Source of the DNA: Protofrankia sp963555925
GTDB lineage: Bacteria; Actinomycetota; Actinomycetes; Frankiales; Frankiaceae
Direction of reading: 5' to 3'
DNA: 64,000 nt
Assembly (NCBI GenBank): GCA_963555925.1
Contig: CAUVXJ010000005.1
Location: 13,504-77,503 of the forward strand
The translations under genes and the position numbers were made by a program. Each line of letters opens with the position of its first letter. The first letter of the stretch is position 1. The notes beneath the pieces are model-generated. The model was not told where the DNA came from. It did not search any database and saw only the letters and a list, made by a program, of their open reading frames with translations. Below, piece after piece: positions 1 through 9,323 of the stretch.

Positions 1-90
1 GGTGGTCCGTAGTATCCCGGCCGATACCCTCGGCGAGAGATGACTCCGGCCAGCCCACGAAGGTCGTCACGGTCCCCAAGGAGCCTCGAA

Positions 91-351
91 GTGCCCGTTT
101 CCCGGCGTCGCAAGAAGAAGTCGACCACGTCGCCACCGCAGGTCGCCCAGGTCCGCAAGCGCAAGCCGCCGTCTCCGCCGTGGGTGGGCGCGATGATCCT
201 GGCGCTCTTCGTGATCGGAATCATCTGGCTATTGGTCTACTACTTCTCCAACGGCAGCGTCCCCGGACTGGACAGTCTTGGCCCCTGGAACATCCTGATT
301 GGGTTTAGTTTTGTCGTGGCTGGCCTTGGAGTGGCAACCCAGTGGCGGTAG
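91..351 (+). CDS. crgA: Cell division protein CrgA
   Basis: This 86-residue membrane protein is CrgA, a small septation factor that in actinobacteria interacts with FtsZ, FtsQ and penicillin-binding proteins at the division site. A basic N-terminus (SRRRKKK near residues 4-10) is followed by a Pro-rich stretch and two membrane segments at about residues 31-52 and 66-83. The second contains the family signature LGPWN and the protein ends in QWR. I chose the GTG at 91 because AAGGAG lies 7 bases upstream and the length matches the family (84-93 residues); an ATG at 40 would add 17 unlikely residues. The PH-domain, rhomboid and cyclophilin genes nearby match the usual actinobacterial origin-proximal order. 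Confidence 0.93.
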   Translation: MPVSRRRKKKSTTSPPQVAQVRKRKPPSPPWVGAMILALFVIGIIWLLVYYFSNGSVPGLDSLGPWNILIGFSFVVAGLGVATQWR

Positions 352-405
352 TGCGTACTGGTAGTGCCACCAAAGAGTTCCATGGCTGTCATTCATCCCC
401 AACAG

Positions 406-424
406 TTGTCCACAATGTGGATAT
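406..424. promoter_or_regulatory. Pair of DnaA-box-like sequences
   Basis: TTGTCCACA at 406-414 is an exact match to the actinobacterial DnaA-box consensus. TGTGGATAT at 416-424 reads ATATCCACA on the other strand, one mismatch from TTATCCACA. The two are back to back in the 228-base space between crgA and the glucan hydrolase gene. They could bind DnaA near the origin. Two boxes do not make an oriC, and dnaA and dnaN are not in this window. Confidence 0.4.
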
Positions 425-579
425 CGCGCTGCGGTGGTCCGCCGCTTGCACTTGCAATCCGCCGATAGTCACCACAGGTCACCTCTGAGTGACCATGAAG
501 TTATCGCACGATCACTATAAAACGACCGAAAACCACTGGAAACTCACCGGGAGAGGAGCCCGGAAGCGCCGGACCGGGC

Positions 580-2547
580 TCAAGGGACAGCAGGATCGAG
601 GGGCGCCGGTGGGAGACCGGTGGCCCCTGAACCCTCCTCGGCCCGAATCACATGCATGACCGCGTTGATGAGGGCCAGGTGAGTGAATGCCTGCGGAAAG
701 TTTCCCAGATGCCGGCCGGTGCTCGGGTCGAGCTCCTCGGCGTAGAGATCCAGCGGGCTGGCGAAGCTCAGCAGCCGCTCGCAGTGCTGCCGCGCGGCGA
801 CCACCTCGCCGATCTCCACCAGGGCGGACACCAGCCAGTACGAGCACATGAGGAAGGCGCCCTCCTCCCCCACGAGTCCGTCGTCGGTCTCCTCGACCCG
901 ATACCGCAGGACCAGACCGTCGACCGTGAGCTCCGCGGCGATCGCGAGGACGGTGGCCCGCACGCGCGGATCCTCCGGCGGCAGGAATCCCAGCAACGGC
1001 ATGAGCAGCAGCGAGGCGTCCAACGCCGTCGCGTCGTAGCACTGGGTGAACACCCCCCGCTCGTCGAGACCATGCGCGCACACGTCGGCATGGATCTCGT
1101 CGGCAACAGCAGCCCAACGGTCCGCGGTCTTCGCGTCCCCGCGCATCGCCGCCAGCCGCCGGCCCCGGTCGACGGCAACCCAGCACATCACTTTCGAGGA
1201 GGTGAAGTGCCGCAACTGCCCACGCACCTCCCAGATGCCGCAATCGGGCTCCTGCCAGTGTTCGGCTGCGGTGTCGACCAGCTTGACCAGCACCGGCCAC
1301 AGGCGTTCGGACAGGTAGTCCCGTGACCGGGTATGGAGGTAGACCGAGTCGAGGATCGCACCCCAGAGATCGTGCTGACGCTGAGAGAACGCGGCATTGC
1401 CGACCCGGACCGGAAAGGCCCCCTCATAGCCGGACAGATGCCCCAGAACACGTTCATTCAACCGACTTTCACCACCGACCCCGTACATGATCTGCAGGTC
1501 GTCGCCGTTCTCGCAGACGTCCGCGATGAACGAGAAGAAGTCATTCGCCTCGGAATCGAGGCCCAGGGTGTAGAGACCCCACAGAGTGAACGTGGAGTCA
1601 CGGATCCAGCTGTACCGGTAGTCCCAGTTGCGTTCACCCTGCGGCGTCTCCGGCAGCGATGTGGTGGACGCCGCGAGCAGCGCACCGGTCGGGGCGTAGG
1701 TCAGGCCCTTGAGCGCCAGCGCGCTGCGCTGCAGATGCTGACGCCACGGGTGATCCGGGAAGACGCCACGCGAGAGCCACTGCCGCCAGAACGCGGTTGT
1801 CCGGGCCACCGCCGCCACCGCCTCCGCGTAGCTACCCGGCAGGAACGGGTCGCTTGCCCGCCAGGTCAGGGCCACGAACGCGGTTCCGCCTTCGGTCAGC
1901 GTGGTGCGGGCATGCGCCCGGCGGCCGTCGAAGCCCAGGCGCAGGTCGGTACGCAGTCGCAGGGTCAGGTCGGCATGCAGCCCGGCATGGGGGTCGGTAT
2001 GGCCTGACTGCGCCTCCTTCCCATTGCTCACGGTCACAGCACTGCCGTAGTCCGCAGCCTCATATGCCCAGCCTGCCGGACGGCAGCCATAGTCGAAATT
2101 CGGCTCGCACAGCAACGTCAGGTCGACCGAGCCGTGCTCGCAGCGGGCAAGCCGGAGCAGGACATGTTCGGCGTCCCAGTCAGTCGGCGTGCGCCGGTGG
2201 GTGTTGGACCGCTGCGCTGTGCGGTGCCAACGTCCGACAATCAGACAGTCGGTGACGATGAGCCAGCCGTTCGGCGTCTGCCAGGTCGTCTCAAGAATAT
2301 TGGTACCCGGCAGGTAACGACGCCCAGCTGGGATCATCGTCCGGTCAGGCCCGAACCGGAAGCCGCCTGCGGACCGGTCAAGGATCGCGCCGAAGACCGA
2401 CGGAGCGTCCGGCCGTGGCAGGCACATCCACTCGATGTTGCCGCTCGGCGCGACCAGAGCGGTGGTCTCACAGTCGGAGAGGAAGGCGTACTCGGCGATG
2501 GGTGGGAACGGGCTCGTACTGCCACGCCTCGTCGGTGAGGATTGCAC
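580..2547 (-). CDS. Glycoside hydrolase family 15 protein (glucoamylase/trehalase-like)
   Basis: This protein of about 655 residues is a cytoplasmic GH15 enzyme, a family that hydrolyses alpha-glucosidic bonds in maltodextrins or trehalose. The N-terminal beta-sandwich begins with the typical IAEYAFLSDCETTALV and IEWMCLPRPDAPSVF. The (alpha/alpha)6 barrel carries NWDYRYSWIRD near residue 305, the acid motif IWEVRG near 436 and the base motif EEGAFLMCSYWL near 560. The start is the GTG at 2547, six bases after AAGGAGA; a second in-frame GTG lies six bases upstream. No signal peptide is visible. The exact substrate cannot be told from sequence; trehalase and dextrin hydrolase share these motifs. 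Confidence 0.85.
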   Translation of the reverse strand: MQSSPTRRGSTSPFPPIAEYAFLSDCETTALVAPSGNIEWMCLPRPDAPSVFGAILDRSAGGFRFGPDRTMIPAGRRYLPGTNILETTWQTPNGWLIVTDCLIVGRWHRTAQRSNTHRRTPTDWDAEHVLLRLARCEHGSVDLTLLCEPNFDYGCRPAGWAYEAADYGSAVTVSNGKEAQSGHTDPHAGLHADLTLRLRTDLRLGFDGRRAHARTTLTEGGTAFVALTWRASDPFLPGSYAEAVAAVARTTAFWRQWLSRGVFPDHPWRQHLQRSALALKGLTYAPTGALLAASTTSLPETPQGERNWDYRYSWIRDSTFTLWGLYTLGLDSEANDFFSFIADVCENGDDLQIMYGVGGESRLNERVLGHLSGYEGAFPVRVGNAAFSQRQHDLWGAILDSVYLHTRSRDYLSERLWPVLVKLVDTAAEHWQEPDCGIWEVRGQLRHFTSSKVMCWVAVDRGRRLAAMRGDAKTADRWAAVADEIHADVCAHGLDERGVFTQCYDATALDASLLLMPLLGFLPPEDPRVRATVLAIAAELTVDGLVLRYRVEETDDGLVGEEGAFLMCSYWLVSALVEIGEVVAARQHCERLLSFASPLDLYAEELDPSTGRHLGNFPQAFTHLALINAVMHVIRAEEGSGATGLPPAPLDPAVP

Positions 2548-2753
2548 GTTCACTCTCCTTCTCCGTCCACGCACCCCACCAGACGGGAGGCGCCGAACAT
2601 CGGACAGGCCGTCATCTGACGCGACAGCAAGACAGCGGATAGTAACCGCCGTGAGGATGAGGACCGCGCAGGCCGCGCCCACGGACGGAGGCCGGGATCC
2701 CGCGCCCGACCAGGCCGGCCAGCCGGTGGTCGGGATGTACTGTGCTGGGTGAC

Positions 2754-3272
2754 ATGCGGGACGACCAATCCGGTTCCGACGAATCCGGTGCCGACCAATC
2801 CGGTGCCGACCAATCCGGTGCGTGCGGGATCATCGACGCCCACGCCTGGTCACCGCCATGGTGGCGAGTGATCTTCTACGCGACGGCCGGCATGGCGGTG
2901 CTCGCGGTCGTGGCCGTCGACGCGCTCGCGTTCCGGCTTGGTTCGCTGGACGGTCCGGGCCGCCTCCTGGTGGGGATCGGCGGGGCCGGCCTGATCGTGC
3001 TGGCTGTGCGGGACGCCCTCGCCCGGCCAGCACTTCGGGTGGACGACGGTGGTATCGACCTGGTGGACGGGATCCGCCGGCTGCATCTACCCTGGGCCGC
3101 TGTCCTGCGGGTACGGGCCGACACCCTGACCCACAACCGTCGCGGCGTGCACATACGCGTTCTCACCGTCGAGACGCTCGACGGCCCCCTGCTACTGAGC
3201 CGTCGCCAGCTCGGCACCGAACCCGAACGGGTCGCCGCGGCTGTGGAGGCGGTCCGCCGCCGCCACGGCTGA
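2754..3272 (+). CDS. PH-domain (bPH-type) membrane protein
   Basis: A protein of about 172 residues with two membrane segments (roughly residues 40-60 and 65-85), followed by a soluble PH-like domain resembling the small actinobacterial bPH family: ALRVDDGGIDLVDG, then LPWAAVLRVRAD, then a C-terminal helix. The N-terminus contains four near-identical 15-bp units (2762-2821) encoding DQSGS/DESGA/DQSGA. This expansion in a disordered tail may be length-variable between strains. No clear ribosome site marks the start; an in-frame start also exists at 2742. The gene converges on the rhomboid gene across a hairpin. The function is unknown. Confidence 0.72.
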   Translation: MRDDQSGSDESGADQSGADQSGACGIIDAHAWSPPWWRVIFYATAGMAVLAVVAVDALAFRLGSLDGPGRLLVGIGGAGLIVLAVRDALARPALRVDDGGIDLVDGIRRLHLPWAAVLRVRADTLTHNRRGVHIRVLTVETLDGPLLLSRRQLGTEPERVAAAVEAVRRRHG

Positions 3273-3293
3273 CACATCCGCTACACGTACGAA

Positions 3294-3314
3294 CGCCGGC
3301 GCCAGGCGCCGGCG
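3294..3314. terminator. Perfect GC-rich hairpin between convergent genes
   Basis: Ten-base arms CGCCGGCGCC and GGCGCCGGCG flank a single A. The hairpin lies just after the stop of the PH-domain gene and about 45 bases beyond the stop of the convergent rhomboid gene. It has no T-run, which is common for terminators in GC-rich actinobacteria. It probably ends transcription from both sides. Confidence 0.6.
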
Positions 3315-3357
3315 GCGAGCATCAGGTGCGCACCACCGGGCCTCCCTCATACCCGCG

Positions 3358-4383
3358 TCATACGCCTACAACCGCGGCCACAAGCAGGGCGGCGAGAACG
3401 CCGCCCACGGCAATCGCCTGCAGCCAGACCCGGCGCGGTGGGATGTAGGCGTACGCCATGCCGACCACCAGACCGGTCACGAGACCGCCGATGTGCCCCC
3501 ACTTGTCGATCCCACTGATGGTGAAACTGATAACCAGATTGATGCCGACGACGACGAGGATGGCCGACGTGTCCGCCTGCAGCCGCCTGGCGATCACGTA
3601 GTACGCGGCGAAGAACCCGAACACCGCGGTGGACGCCCCGACCGAGTAGGTGCTCCAACCATTGATCAAATAGCTGAGCGTGTTACCACCGATGGCGCAC
3701 ACCACGAACAGCGCAAGGTAGCGCACACGGCCGAGAATCTGCTCCAGCTGGTATCCGAGCAGGTAGAGCCCGTACATGTTGAGCAGGATGTGCAGGATGT
3801 TCACGTGCAGGAACGCGGCGGTCAGTAACCGGTAGTACTCGCCCTTGACCTCCATGGCCAGCCCATTGAGCGCAAAGTCCTGGGTGAAGGCGTGGTCGAC
3901 ACCGCCGCTGAGCCCCGGTAGTCCCTGCAGCACAAACGCGACCACGCACATCCCGATGAGCACCAGGGTGACCAGCCCGGGACGTCCCTGCACCGCCCGT
4001 CCGCCAAGCCGGGTGACCGGTCGCCGGGAGGAACCACCGGCGCGGCCACCGTGCGCGCCGGCATCGTCCGGGCAGTGGAACCCGACGTCCGCGGGACGCA
4101 TGCAGTCGGGGCAGATCGCGCGTCCGCACCGCTGGCAGGACACGTACGTCTCGCGATCCTGGTGTCGGTAGCAGCGCGGGACGATCGGATGTTCGCTGCC
4201 GCGTCCCGGCGGGCCGCCCGCAGGCTGGGCGGCGGGCGTCCAGCCATCCGCCGGACCAGGCTGCCCGACCACGGGACGCCAACCCTCGGACTCCGATCGC
4301 CGTCCAGCCGACTGACCGGGACCGGCGGGCCCGCCTTCCGAGGCGGCGGCACCGCCGTCCGGCTCCGACCAGGGTGAGCTCAT
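3358..4383 (-). CDS. Rhomboid-family intramembrane serine protease with N-terminal zinc finger
   Basis: A 341-residue rhomboid protease, which cleaves transmembrane substrates within the bilayer. Residues 1-65 are Pro/Gly-rich. Residues about 70-105 form a B-box-like zinc finger with pairs CxRH, CQRC and CPDC and a following FHCPDD. Six or so membrane helices follow. The catalytic Ser sits in GASTAVFG near residue 248 and the catalytic His in GHIGG near 297; HVNILHILLNMYGL is the conserved TM2 signature. Start ATG at 4383 is 31 bases after the ppiA stop, suggesting one transcript. The ppiA-rhomboid order is common near actinobacterial origins. The substrate is unknown. Confidence 0.92.
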   Translation of the reverse strand: MSSPWSEPDGGAAASEGGPAGPGQSAGRRSESEGWRPVVGQPGPADGWTPAAQPAGGPPGRGSEHPIVPRCYRHQDRETYVSCQRCGRAICPDCMRPADVGFHCPDDAGAHGGRAGGSSRRPVTRLGGRAVQGRPGLVTLVLIGMCVVAFVLQGLPGLSGGVDHAFTQDFALNGLAMEVKGEYYRLLTAAFLHVNILHILLNMYGLYLLGYQLEQILGRVRYLALFVVCAIGGNTLSYLINGWSTYSVGASTAVFGFFAAYYVIARRLQADTSAILVVVGINLVISFTISGIDKWGHIGGLVTGLVVGMAYAYIPPRRVWLQAIAVGGVLAALLVAAVVGV

Positions 4384-4414
4384 CACGCCGGCCCCGACCT
4401 CAGCCCGCGCCGGC

Positions 4415-4939
4415 TCAGGCCGTACGACGTTCGACGACGACCTGGCGCACCACGATGTCGGTGGCGGGGCGGTCCTGGGCACCCGTCGACGCCTTGCTGA
4501 TCGCGTCCACGATCTCAGTGCCGCGCGTGACCTCACCGAAGATCGTGTGCTTGCGGTCCAGCCAGGTCGTCGACGCCACCGTGATGAAGAACTGGGAACC
4601 GTTGGTACCCGGGCCTGAGTTCGCCATCGCGAGCAGGTAGGGGCGGGAGAAACGCAGGTCCGGGTGGAACTCGTCGGCGAACTTGTAGCCTGGGCCGCCG
4701 CGGCCGCTGCCCAACGGGTCACCGCCTTGGATCATGAAATCCGGAATCACCCGGTGAAAGATCGTTCCGTCGTACAGGGGAGTCGTCTGCTTCTCGCCCG
4801 TCCGCGGGTCGGTCCACTCCCGCGTGCCGGTGGCGAGACCGACGAAGTTCGCGACCGTCTTGGGCGCGTGGTTTTCGAACAGCACAATCTCAACGTCACC
4901 CTGAGTCGTCTTCAGCGTGGCGTACAGCTCCTCGGCCAT
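4415..4939 (-). CDS. ppiA: Cyclophilin-type peptidyl-prolyl cis-trans isomerase
   Basis: This 174-residue protein is a single cyclophilin domain that speeds proline isomerisation during protein folding. Conserved motifs include FHRVIPDFMIQGGD (with the catalytic Arg), the loop GPGTNGSQFFIT, and WLDRKHTIFGEV. The length and lack of a signal peptide indicate a cytoplasmic enzyme. The start ATG at 4939 follows GAAGAGAAGG. The gene sits immediately upstream of the rhomboid gene on the same strand, as in many actinobacteria. Confidence 0.95.
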   Translation of the reverse strand: MAEELYATLKTTQGDVEIVLFENHAPKTVANFVGLATGTREWTDPRTGEKQTTPLYDGTIFHRVIPDFMIQGGDPLGSGRGGPGYKFADEFHPDLRFSRPYLLAMANSGPGTNGSQFFITVASTTWLDRKHTIFGEVTRGTEIVDAISKASTGAQDRPATDIVVRQVVVERRTA

Positions 4940-5264
4940 GAGCCTTCTCTTCCGTCGTGTCGGTAGTGGCTGATCGCCGGTAGCTGCGGATGTCGCACCG
5001 CGGGTCCAACGACCGCCGTGGTCTCGATACTCCGCCGATCGTATGCGTCGGGGGCACCCCAGCAGACGCCGAGAGGGCCAAAGGGCGTGCGACGATTGTC
5101 AGATCGCGCGCCCGGAGGCCGCAGTCCCCGGAGCACTATCGGGATGCACCTACATCCGCCAGAAGTGGAACAACCACCACCGTCCGCATACGTGTTGCAG
5201 CACGCGAGACTGTGGGTAGGGCCGCACAAGCAAACCGTGGCACCCGGTGGACAAGGAGAAGCTG
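4940..5264. other. Intergenic region between divergent genes
   Basis: 325 bases separate ppiA (leftward) from the coiled-coil gene at 5265 (rightward), so promoters for both should lie here. I see no convincing -35/-10 pair, hairpin or small gene. Confidence 0.4.
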
Positions 5265-5853
5265 ATGAGCTCCGGACTGACGGCGAAACGTCCGCACATG
5301 GCTGAGCACATACCCCTGCGCGGGATCCCGACAGGCATCAACCGCATCGGGCGGTCCGATCGGGCCGGCCGGGTCGCTCTGATGGGAAACGTAGTTGGTC
5401 ACAAGGCCGCGAACGTGAAAGACGAGCTGGCAACCGCGTCCGGCGGGGTCAGCCGACGGGTCCGCGGCGCCCGGTCGGCGGCAGAACTGTCCGCGCAACG
5501 CGCACGAGGCGCCACCGACCTCCAGCTGACGAAGGCCCGATCCCGCCGTGCCGTCAAGCGGGAGGCGAAAGCCCGCCTGCATGCGGAGGAGGCGCAGGCC
5601 GTGCTGGAGAAGCGGCTGGTCAAGGCCGAGCACCAGCTCGANNNNNNNNNNNNNNNNNNNNNNNNNNNNNNNNNNNNNNNNNNNNNNNNNNNNNNNNNNN
5701 NNNNNNNNNNNNNNNNNNNNNNNNNNNNNNNNNNNAGCGGCCGCCGCAGCCGCCGTCCGGACGGCCCTGCGGCCGATAGCAACCGGCCAGCCGACCACGG
5801 GAGCGGCGCCATCTCCACCAAGCCTGAAACCCGATCGTTCGGACAAGCCTTAG
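5265..5853 (+). CDS. Charged, probably coiled-coil protein interrupted by an assembly gap
   Basis: The N-terminal ~125 residues are readable: MSSGLTAKRPHMAEH, then a segment very rich in Ala, Arg, Glu and Lys that should form a long helix (RSRRAVKREAKARLHAEEAQ near 93-112). The ATG at 5265 has GGAGA a few bases upstream. The sequence is lost at 5642-5735. Beyond it, the literal frame reads through a repeat element to 5906. The neighbouring frame gives an Ala/Pro-rich tail ending in SLKPDRSDKP at a TAG at 5851-5853, which looks more like protein, so the N count is probably not exact. I do not recognise the family. Confidence 0.5.
5642..5735. other. Assembly gap (94 N)
   Basis: Unknown bases inside the coiled-coil gene. 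The true length may differ from 94, since the best downstream reading frame is shifted. Confidence 0.99.
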
Positions 5854-5934
5854 TGGTCGGCAATAGGGGAGTGGATCAAGGAGCGGGGCCGGGGCACGCA
5901 CCTTGATCCATACCCATGGTGCCGGGCGCTCTTA
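5849..5934. repeat. Dispersed element III, head-to-head copy, with terminator-like hairpin
   Basis: Read on the minus strand, 5849-5896 resembles the elements at 11845-11908 and 18083-18147 (GCCCCGGCCCCGCTCCTTGA, then CCCTATTGCCG and CTAAG). A second, plus-strand half follows at 5901-5933 (CCTTGATCCATACCC, then GGGCGCTCTTAC), so the two form a hairpin with perfect arms TGGATCAAGG (5872-5881) and CCTTGATCCA (5901-5910). It lies between two convergent genes and may act as a bidirectional terminator. Confidence 0.55.
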
Positions 5935-7845
5935 CCCTCCTGGCAGATGACGGTTAGTGACCGCAGGCACAGGAAGGGCGTGATCAGAAAGGCCGACGGT
6001 GTAGGCGGCTGGAGCGTGCTCCGGCACGGCCGGGCGCACCGGGCGCACCGGGCGCACCCGCTCGTACGGTGCCCCGATCGCTGGGCGCTGGTCGGGTTCA
6101 CCCTTGTTCGGCCACAGCGAGATCGCCCGTTCGGCCTGCGCCACGATCGTCAGTGACGGATTGACCCCCAGGTTGGCCGCGACCGCCGCGCCGTCCACGA
6201 CATGCAGGCCGTCATATCCGAAGATTCGCTGGTACGGATCAATGACCCCGCTGGCCGGCGAATCCCCGATCGGGGCGCCGCCGAGGATATGCGCGGTCAA
6301 CGGAATGTCGAAAACCTCCGTGAGCGTGCCACCGGGAAACCCGCCGATACGCCTGGCGATGCGCCTGGTCGCGTCATTGCCGGCCGGAATCCAGCTTGGG
6401 TTCGGCTCACCGTGGCCCTGTCTGCTGGTGAGTCTGGCACGGCCGAACAGACCCCGCCGTCGGGTGACGGTCAGCGAATTGTCCCGCGATTGCATGACCA
6501 GTGAAATCATGGCACGTTCCGACCATCGCCACGGCAGCGGCGCCGACAGCAGTGACAACGGATGCCGCAGCGCCGCACGCACGAACATGACCCATCGCGG
6601 CATCCGATGATCGCCGTCGGTCATGAGAGTAGCCAGCAGGGCCATCGCGTTACTACCCCGGCCGTAACGGACCGGCTCGATATGGGTGTCCGCGGCCGGG
6701 TAGAACGAGGACGTGATCGCCACCCCGCGGGTGATCCGGCTGTCCGGTCGGAATCTGGTGGCTCCGATGATTGATTCTGAATTCGTGCGGGTAAGCTCGC
6801 CGACCCGGGGCGACAGCGCCGGCAGCACGCCGGTATCCCGCATGGCGAGCAGGAGCCGAACAGTGCCGAGCACTCCACCGGCGAACACGACCTGGCCTGC
6901 ATGCCACGTCCGTCGGCCCCGACGGAACCAGGCTCCTGTGCGGACCGTACTGACCTCATACCCGCCGGCAGGCAGCGGACGGACAGCGTCGACCTGAGTG
7001 TCGGGAACAACCTGGACGCCGAGCTTCTCAGCCAGGTAGAGATAATTGTAGTCAAGGGTGTTCTTAGCGTTCCAGCGACAGCCGGTCATGCATTCACCAC
7101 ATTCACGACAGCCGGTGCGGGTGGGCCCGACGCCACCGAAGTAGGGATCCGCGACCTCGACACCGGGCTCCTTGCCGCCGGCCCGGCCGAAAAAGACGCC
7201 CACATCCGCCAGCCGGAAGGTATGGCCGACGCCCATTTCATCGGCGACCGCCCGATATATCTCGTCGGCATGGGTGACCGTCGGGTTGGACACCATCCCG
7301 AGCATTTTTTCAGCCTGATCGTAGTAGGGCGCCAACTCGTGACGCCAGTCGGTGATATGACCCCATTGGCGGTCGGTGTAGAAGGCATCCAACGGGCGGT
7401 AGAGCGTGTTCGCGTAAACCACCGATCCACCGCCGACGGCTGCGCCGGAAAGAACCAGAACGCGGCCGAGCATGGTAATTTTCTGAAATCCGTGGCAACC
7501 TATTAGAGGTGCCCAGAGATAGCGGCGGATGTTCCAGTTCGTCCGCGGTAGAGAATCCGGGTTGAATCGCCGTCCAGCCTCCAGAACAATGACGCGATAA
7601 CCCTTTTCCGCAAGCCGGAGAGCCGCGACGCTCCCACCGAAACCAGAGCCGATGACAATCACGTCGACGGCCTGCTCCTCGCTCTCACGGCACGCGGGGG
7701 TGATCCGTGCGGCCCGCTCCTCCGTCGTACTCTCCGCTTCCTTACTCTCCGCTTCCTTACTCTCCGCTTCCGTGCGCTGCGTGCCCCCGCCCGCAGCTGT
7801 GCTCGGGCGTGCCCTGGTCACCCGTGTCGCGTTGCCCCTGAACAT
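5932..7845 (-). CDS. FAD-dependent GMC-type oxidoreductase (cholesterol-oxidase-like)
   Basis: A 637-residue flavoprotein of the glucose-methanol-choline/cholesterol oxidase group. The dinucleotide-binding motif GSGFGG is at residues 66-71 with the ribose-binding Glu in VLEAGRR near 91. A Cys-rich segment GCRECGECMTGCRWNAKN lies near 245-262, as in sterol oxidoreductases with an extra Cys cluster. The C-terminus has HILGGAPIG near 518 and the GMC signature ANLGVNPSLTIVAQAERA near 560-577. The first 45 residues are low complexity with KEAES repeats, and the C-terminal tail repeats VRPVRP. Start ATG 7845 follows GGGAG. The substrate is probably a sterol or bulky alcohol, but this is inference. 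Confidence 0.85.
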   Translation of the reverse strand: MFRGNATRVTRARPSTAAGGGTQRTEAESKEAESKEAESTTEERAARITPACRESEEQAVDVIVIGSGFGGSVAALRLAEKGYRVIVLEAGRRFNPDSLPRTNWNIRRYLWAPLIGCHGFQKITMLGRVLVLSGAAVGGGSVVYANTLYRPLDAFYTDRQWGHITDWRHELAPYYDQAEKMLGMVSNPTVTHADEIYRAVADEMGVGHTFRLADVGVFFGRAGGKEPGVEVADPYFGGVGPTRTGCRECGECMTGCRWNAKNTLDYNYLYLAEKLGVQVVPDTQVDAVRPLPAGGYEVSTVRTGAWFRRGRRTWHAGQVVFAGGVLGTVRLLLAMRDTGVLPALSPRVGELTRTNSESIIGATRFRPDSRITRGVAITSSFYPAADTHIEPVRYGRGSNAMALLATLMTDGDHRMPRWVMFVRAALRHPLSLLSAPLPWRWSERAMISLVMQSRDNSLTVTRRRGLFGRARLTSRQGHGEPNPSWIPAGNDATRRIARRIGGFPGGTLTEVFDIPLTAHILGGAPIGDSPASGVIDPYQRIFGYDGLHVVDGAAVAANLGVNPSLTIVAQAERAISLWPNKGEPDQRPAIGAPYERVRPVRPVRPAVPEHAPAAYTVGLSDHALPVPAVTNRHLPGG

Positions 7846-8009
7846 GCCCGCTCCCGCCGCGTTTCCCGAACGCCCAGGTCCGAACGCCCAGGTCCGAACG
7901 CCCCCCGGTATCCCATCATCGTCGCCTCAACGCCGCAGGCAACACGCCGCGGCGGGTGCGCCCTCATCCGATTAAGAGCGCCCGGCGAGCAGACCGGCTG
8001 TGCGACGAG

Positions 8010-9269
8010 CTACGCCGCGCCGCTGGTCCGCTCGGGATGTACGCGAGACTGCGCGGCGCCGGCGGCAGCTGCCTGCTCGATCGCCGCAAGCCCCGGCAGG
8101 CTGACGGGAGCTGTCCGTTCCGCCGCGACGGCGGACGGAGCCCCCTGCGCAGCGGCGGCCGGCACGGTGACCCATGAACGGCAGGACCGGCACAGGCACT
8201 CCGACGCAGAAGCGGGCAGATGGTCCAAACGCCGAAGCAGGTGATCCACGGGATCATCGACCCGCCCGACTCCGAGGCTCGGTCCGATGGTGTCCACCAG
8301 ATGCATGGCCAGTTCCGCCGCGCTCCACAAACCGACGGTCAGAATGCGGGTGAGCTGGTCGCCGGCGACGGTGAGACTCTCCGGATCGCGCCGCATCGCA
8401 CAGGCCAGCGTTGCGACGACTTGGCCGGCGGCGTCGGCAACAGTGCGCTCTGCCACAACGGGCAGGTCCGGTTCGCCCCCGCCGGCGGTAGGCACGCCAG
8501 CGGCAGGCACGCCGACGGTAGGCGATGGTGCAACCGGTGCCGCCGCGGCGATGGGGGACCCTGATCCTTCTTGCGCTGATTCAGGGCCGGATGTAACCGC
8601 TGAAAGGTTCCCGATGACCTTCAGTGCCTTAGCCATAGCCGTACCGGTGACGCGGGACCGGCGCCGGGCGGCGGCACTCGGGCGATCCGAGGTAGGCCGT
8701 GCGCCGGCCTGACGCGGCGACGGCCCGGAGCTGTCGGGTATGCCGGCACCGACCGGGGCGGGGGCACGCCGGGCCGATCCGTCGGCGGCTGGGGCGGCTG
8801 CGGCGGTCGGCATGACTGGGGCCGGTGCGGCGGATGCGGTCGTCCGGACCGAGTCGGACATGCTCAACGCGAAACTTGCGGGTCGGCGAGCGGCCGGGCG
8901 GGCCAGGCCGATCAACCAGCCGAGGTCGCGCAACAACCGGATCTGTCGTTGCACATGGGTGCGGCTGTAACCGGTCTCGGCGGACAGCGTCACGAGTCCG
9001 GGCGAACAGACCGCGGCGGGTCCGGGCAGCAACGGGTGGACGGGTTCGCAGGTCGCCGTCACGTCCACCGCGTGGCTGGCGAGAGCCAGCGCGACGAGCT
9101 TCGCGGCACGTGGGAGACATGAACGCAGCACCGCACGCTGCCAGGCGGGGCGATCCGCCACCGGCGTCCCGGAATCGGATGTCGGAAGGAGTACCAGGGC
9201 GCCTGGGATCGCCAACTGGGTCCCGCTGTCGACGTTGGTGAGCAACGCCCGGCTGTCGTCGACCAACAT
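8010..9269 (-). CDS. Winged-helix DNA-binding protein with long disordered tail
   Basis: A protein of about 419 residues. Residues ~55-70 (AAKLVALALASHAVD) and ~93-120 (LVTLSAETGYSRTHVQRQIR and LLRDLGWL) form a helix-turn-helix of the winged type, as in replication-initiation or plasmid-type regulators. A long Ala/Pro-rich linker follows, then a C-terminal domain with CxxC-like CLCRSCRSW. The start ATG at 9269 follows GGGAGGAGGA. An inverted repeat just upstream (9324-9341) fits a promoter there, so I reject the longer reading to 9494. It could be a regulator that binds its own promoter. The specific family is not recognised. Confidence 0.6.
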   Translation of the reverse strand: MLVDDSRALLTNVDSGTQLAIPGALVLLPTSDSGTPVADRPAWQRAVLRSCLPRAAKLVALALASHAVDVTATCEPVHPLLPGPAAVCSPGLVTLSAETGYSRTHVQRQIRLLRDLGWLIGLARPAARRPASFALSMSDSVRTTASAAPAPVMPTAAAAPAADGSARRAPAPVGAGIPDSSGPSPRQAGARPTSDRPSAAARRRSRVTGTAMAKALKVIGNLSAVTSGPESAQEGSGSPIAAAAPVAPSPTVGVPAAGVPTAGGGEPDLPVVAERTVADAAGQVVATLACAMRRDPESLTVAGDQLTRILTVGLWSAAELAMHLVDTIGPSLGVGRVDDPVDHLLRRLDHLPASASECLCRSCRSWVTVPAAAAQGAPSAVAAERTAPVSLPGLAAIEQAAAAGAAQSRVHPERTSGAA

Positions 9270-9323
9270 TCCTCCTCCCGCGCTCGGGCTATCCGCGACC
9301 GGAACCGCGCAGCATCTACTGAT

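Noticed and set aside
406..424. Replication origin
   Set aside because: Only two DnaA boxes; no cluster, AT-rich unwinding region or dnaA/dnaN.
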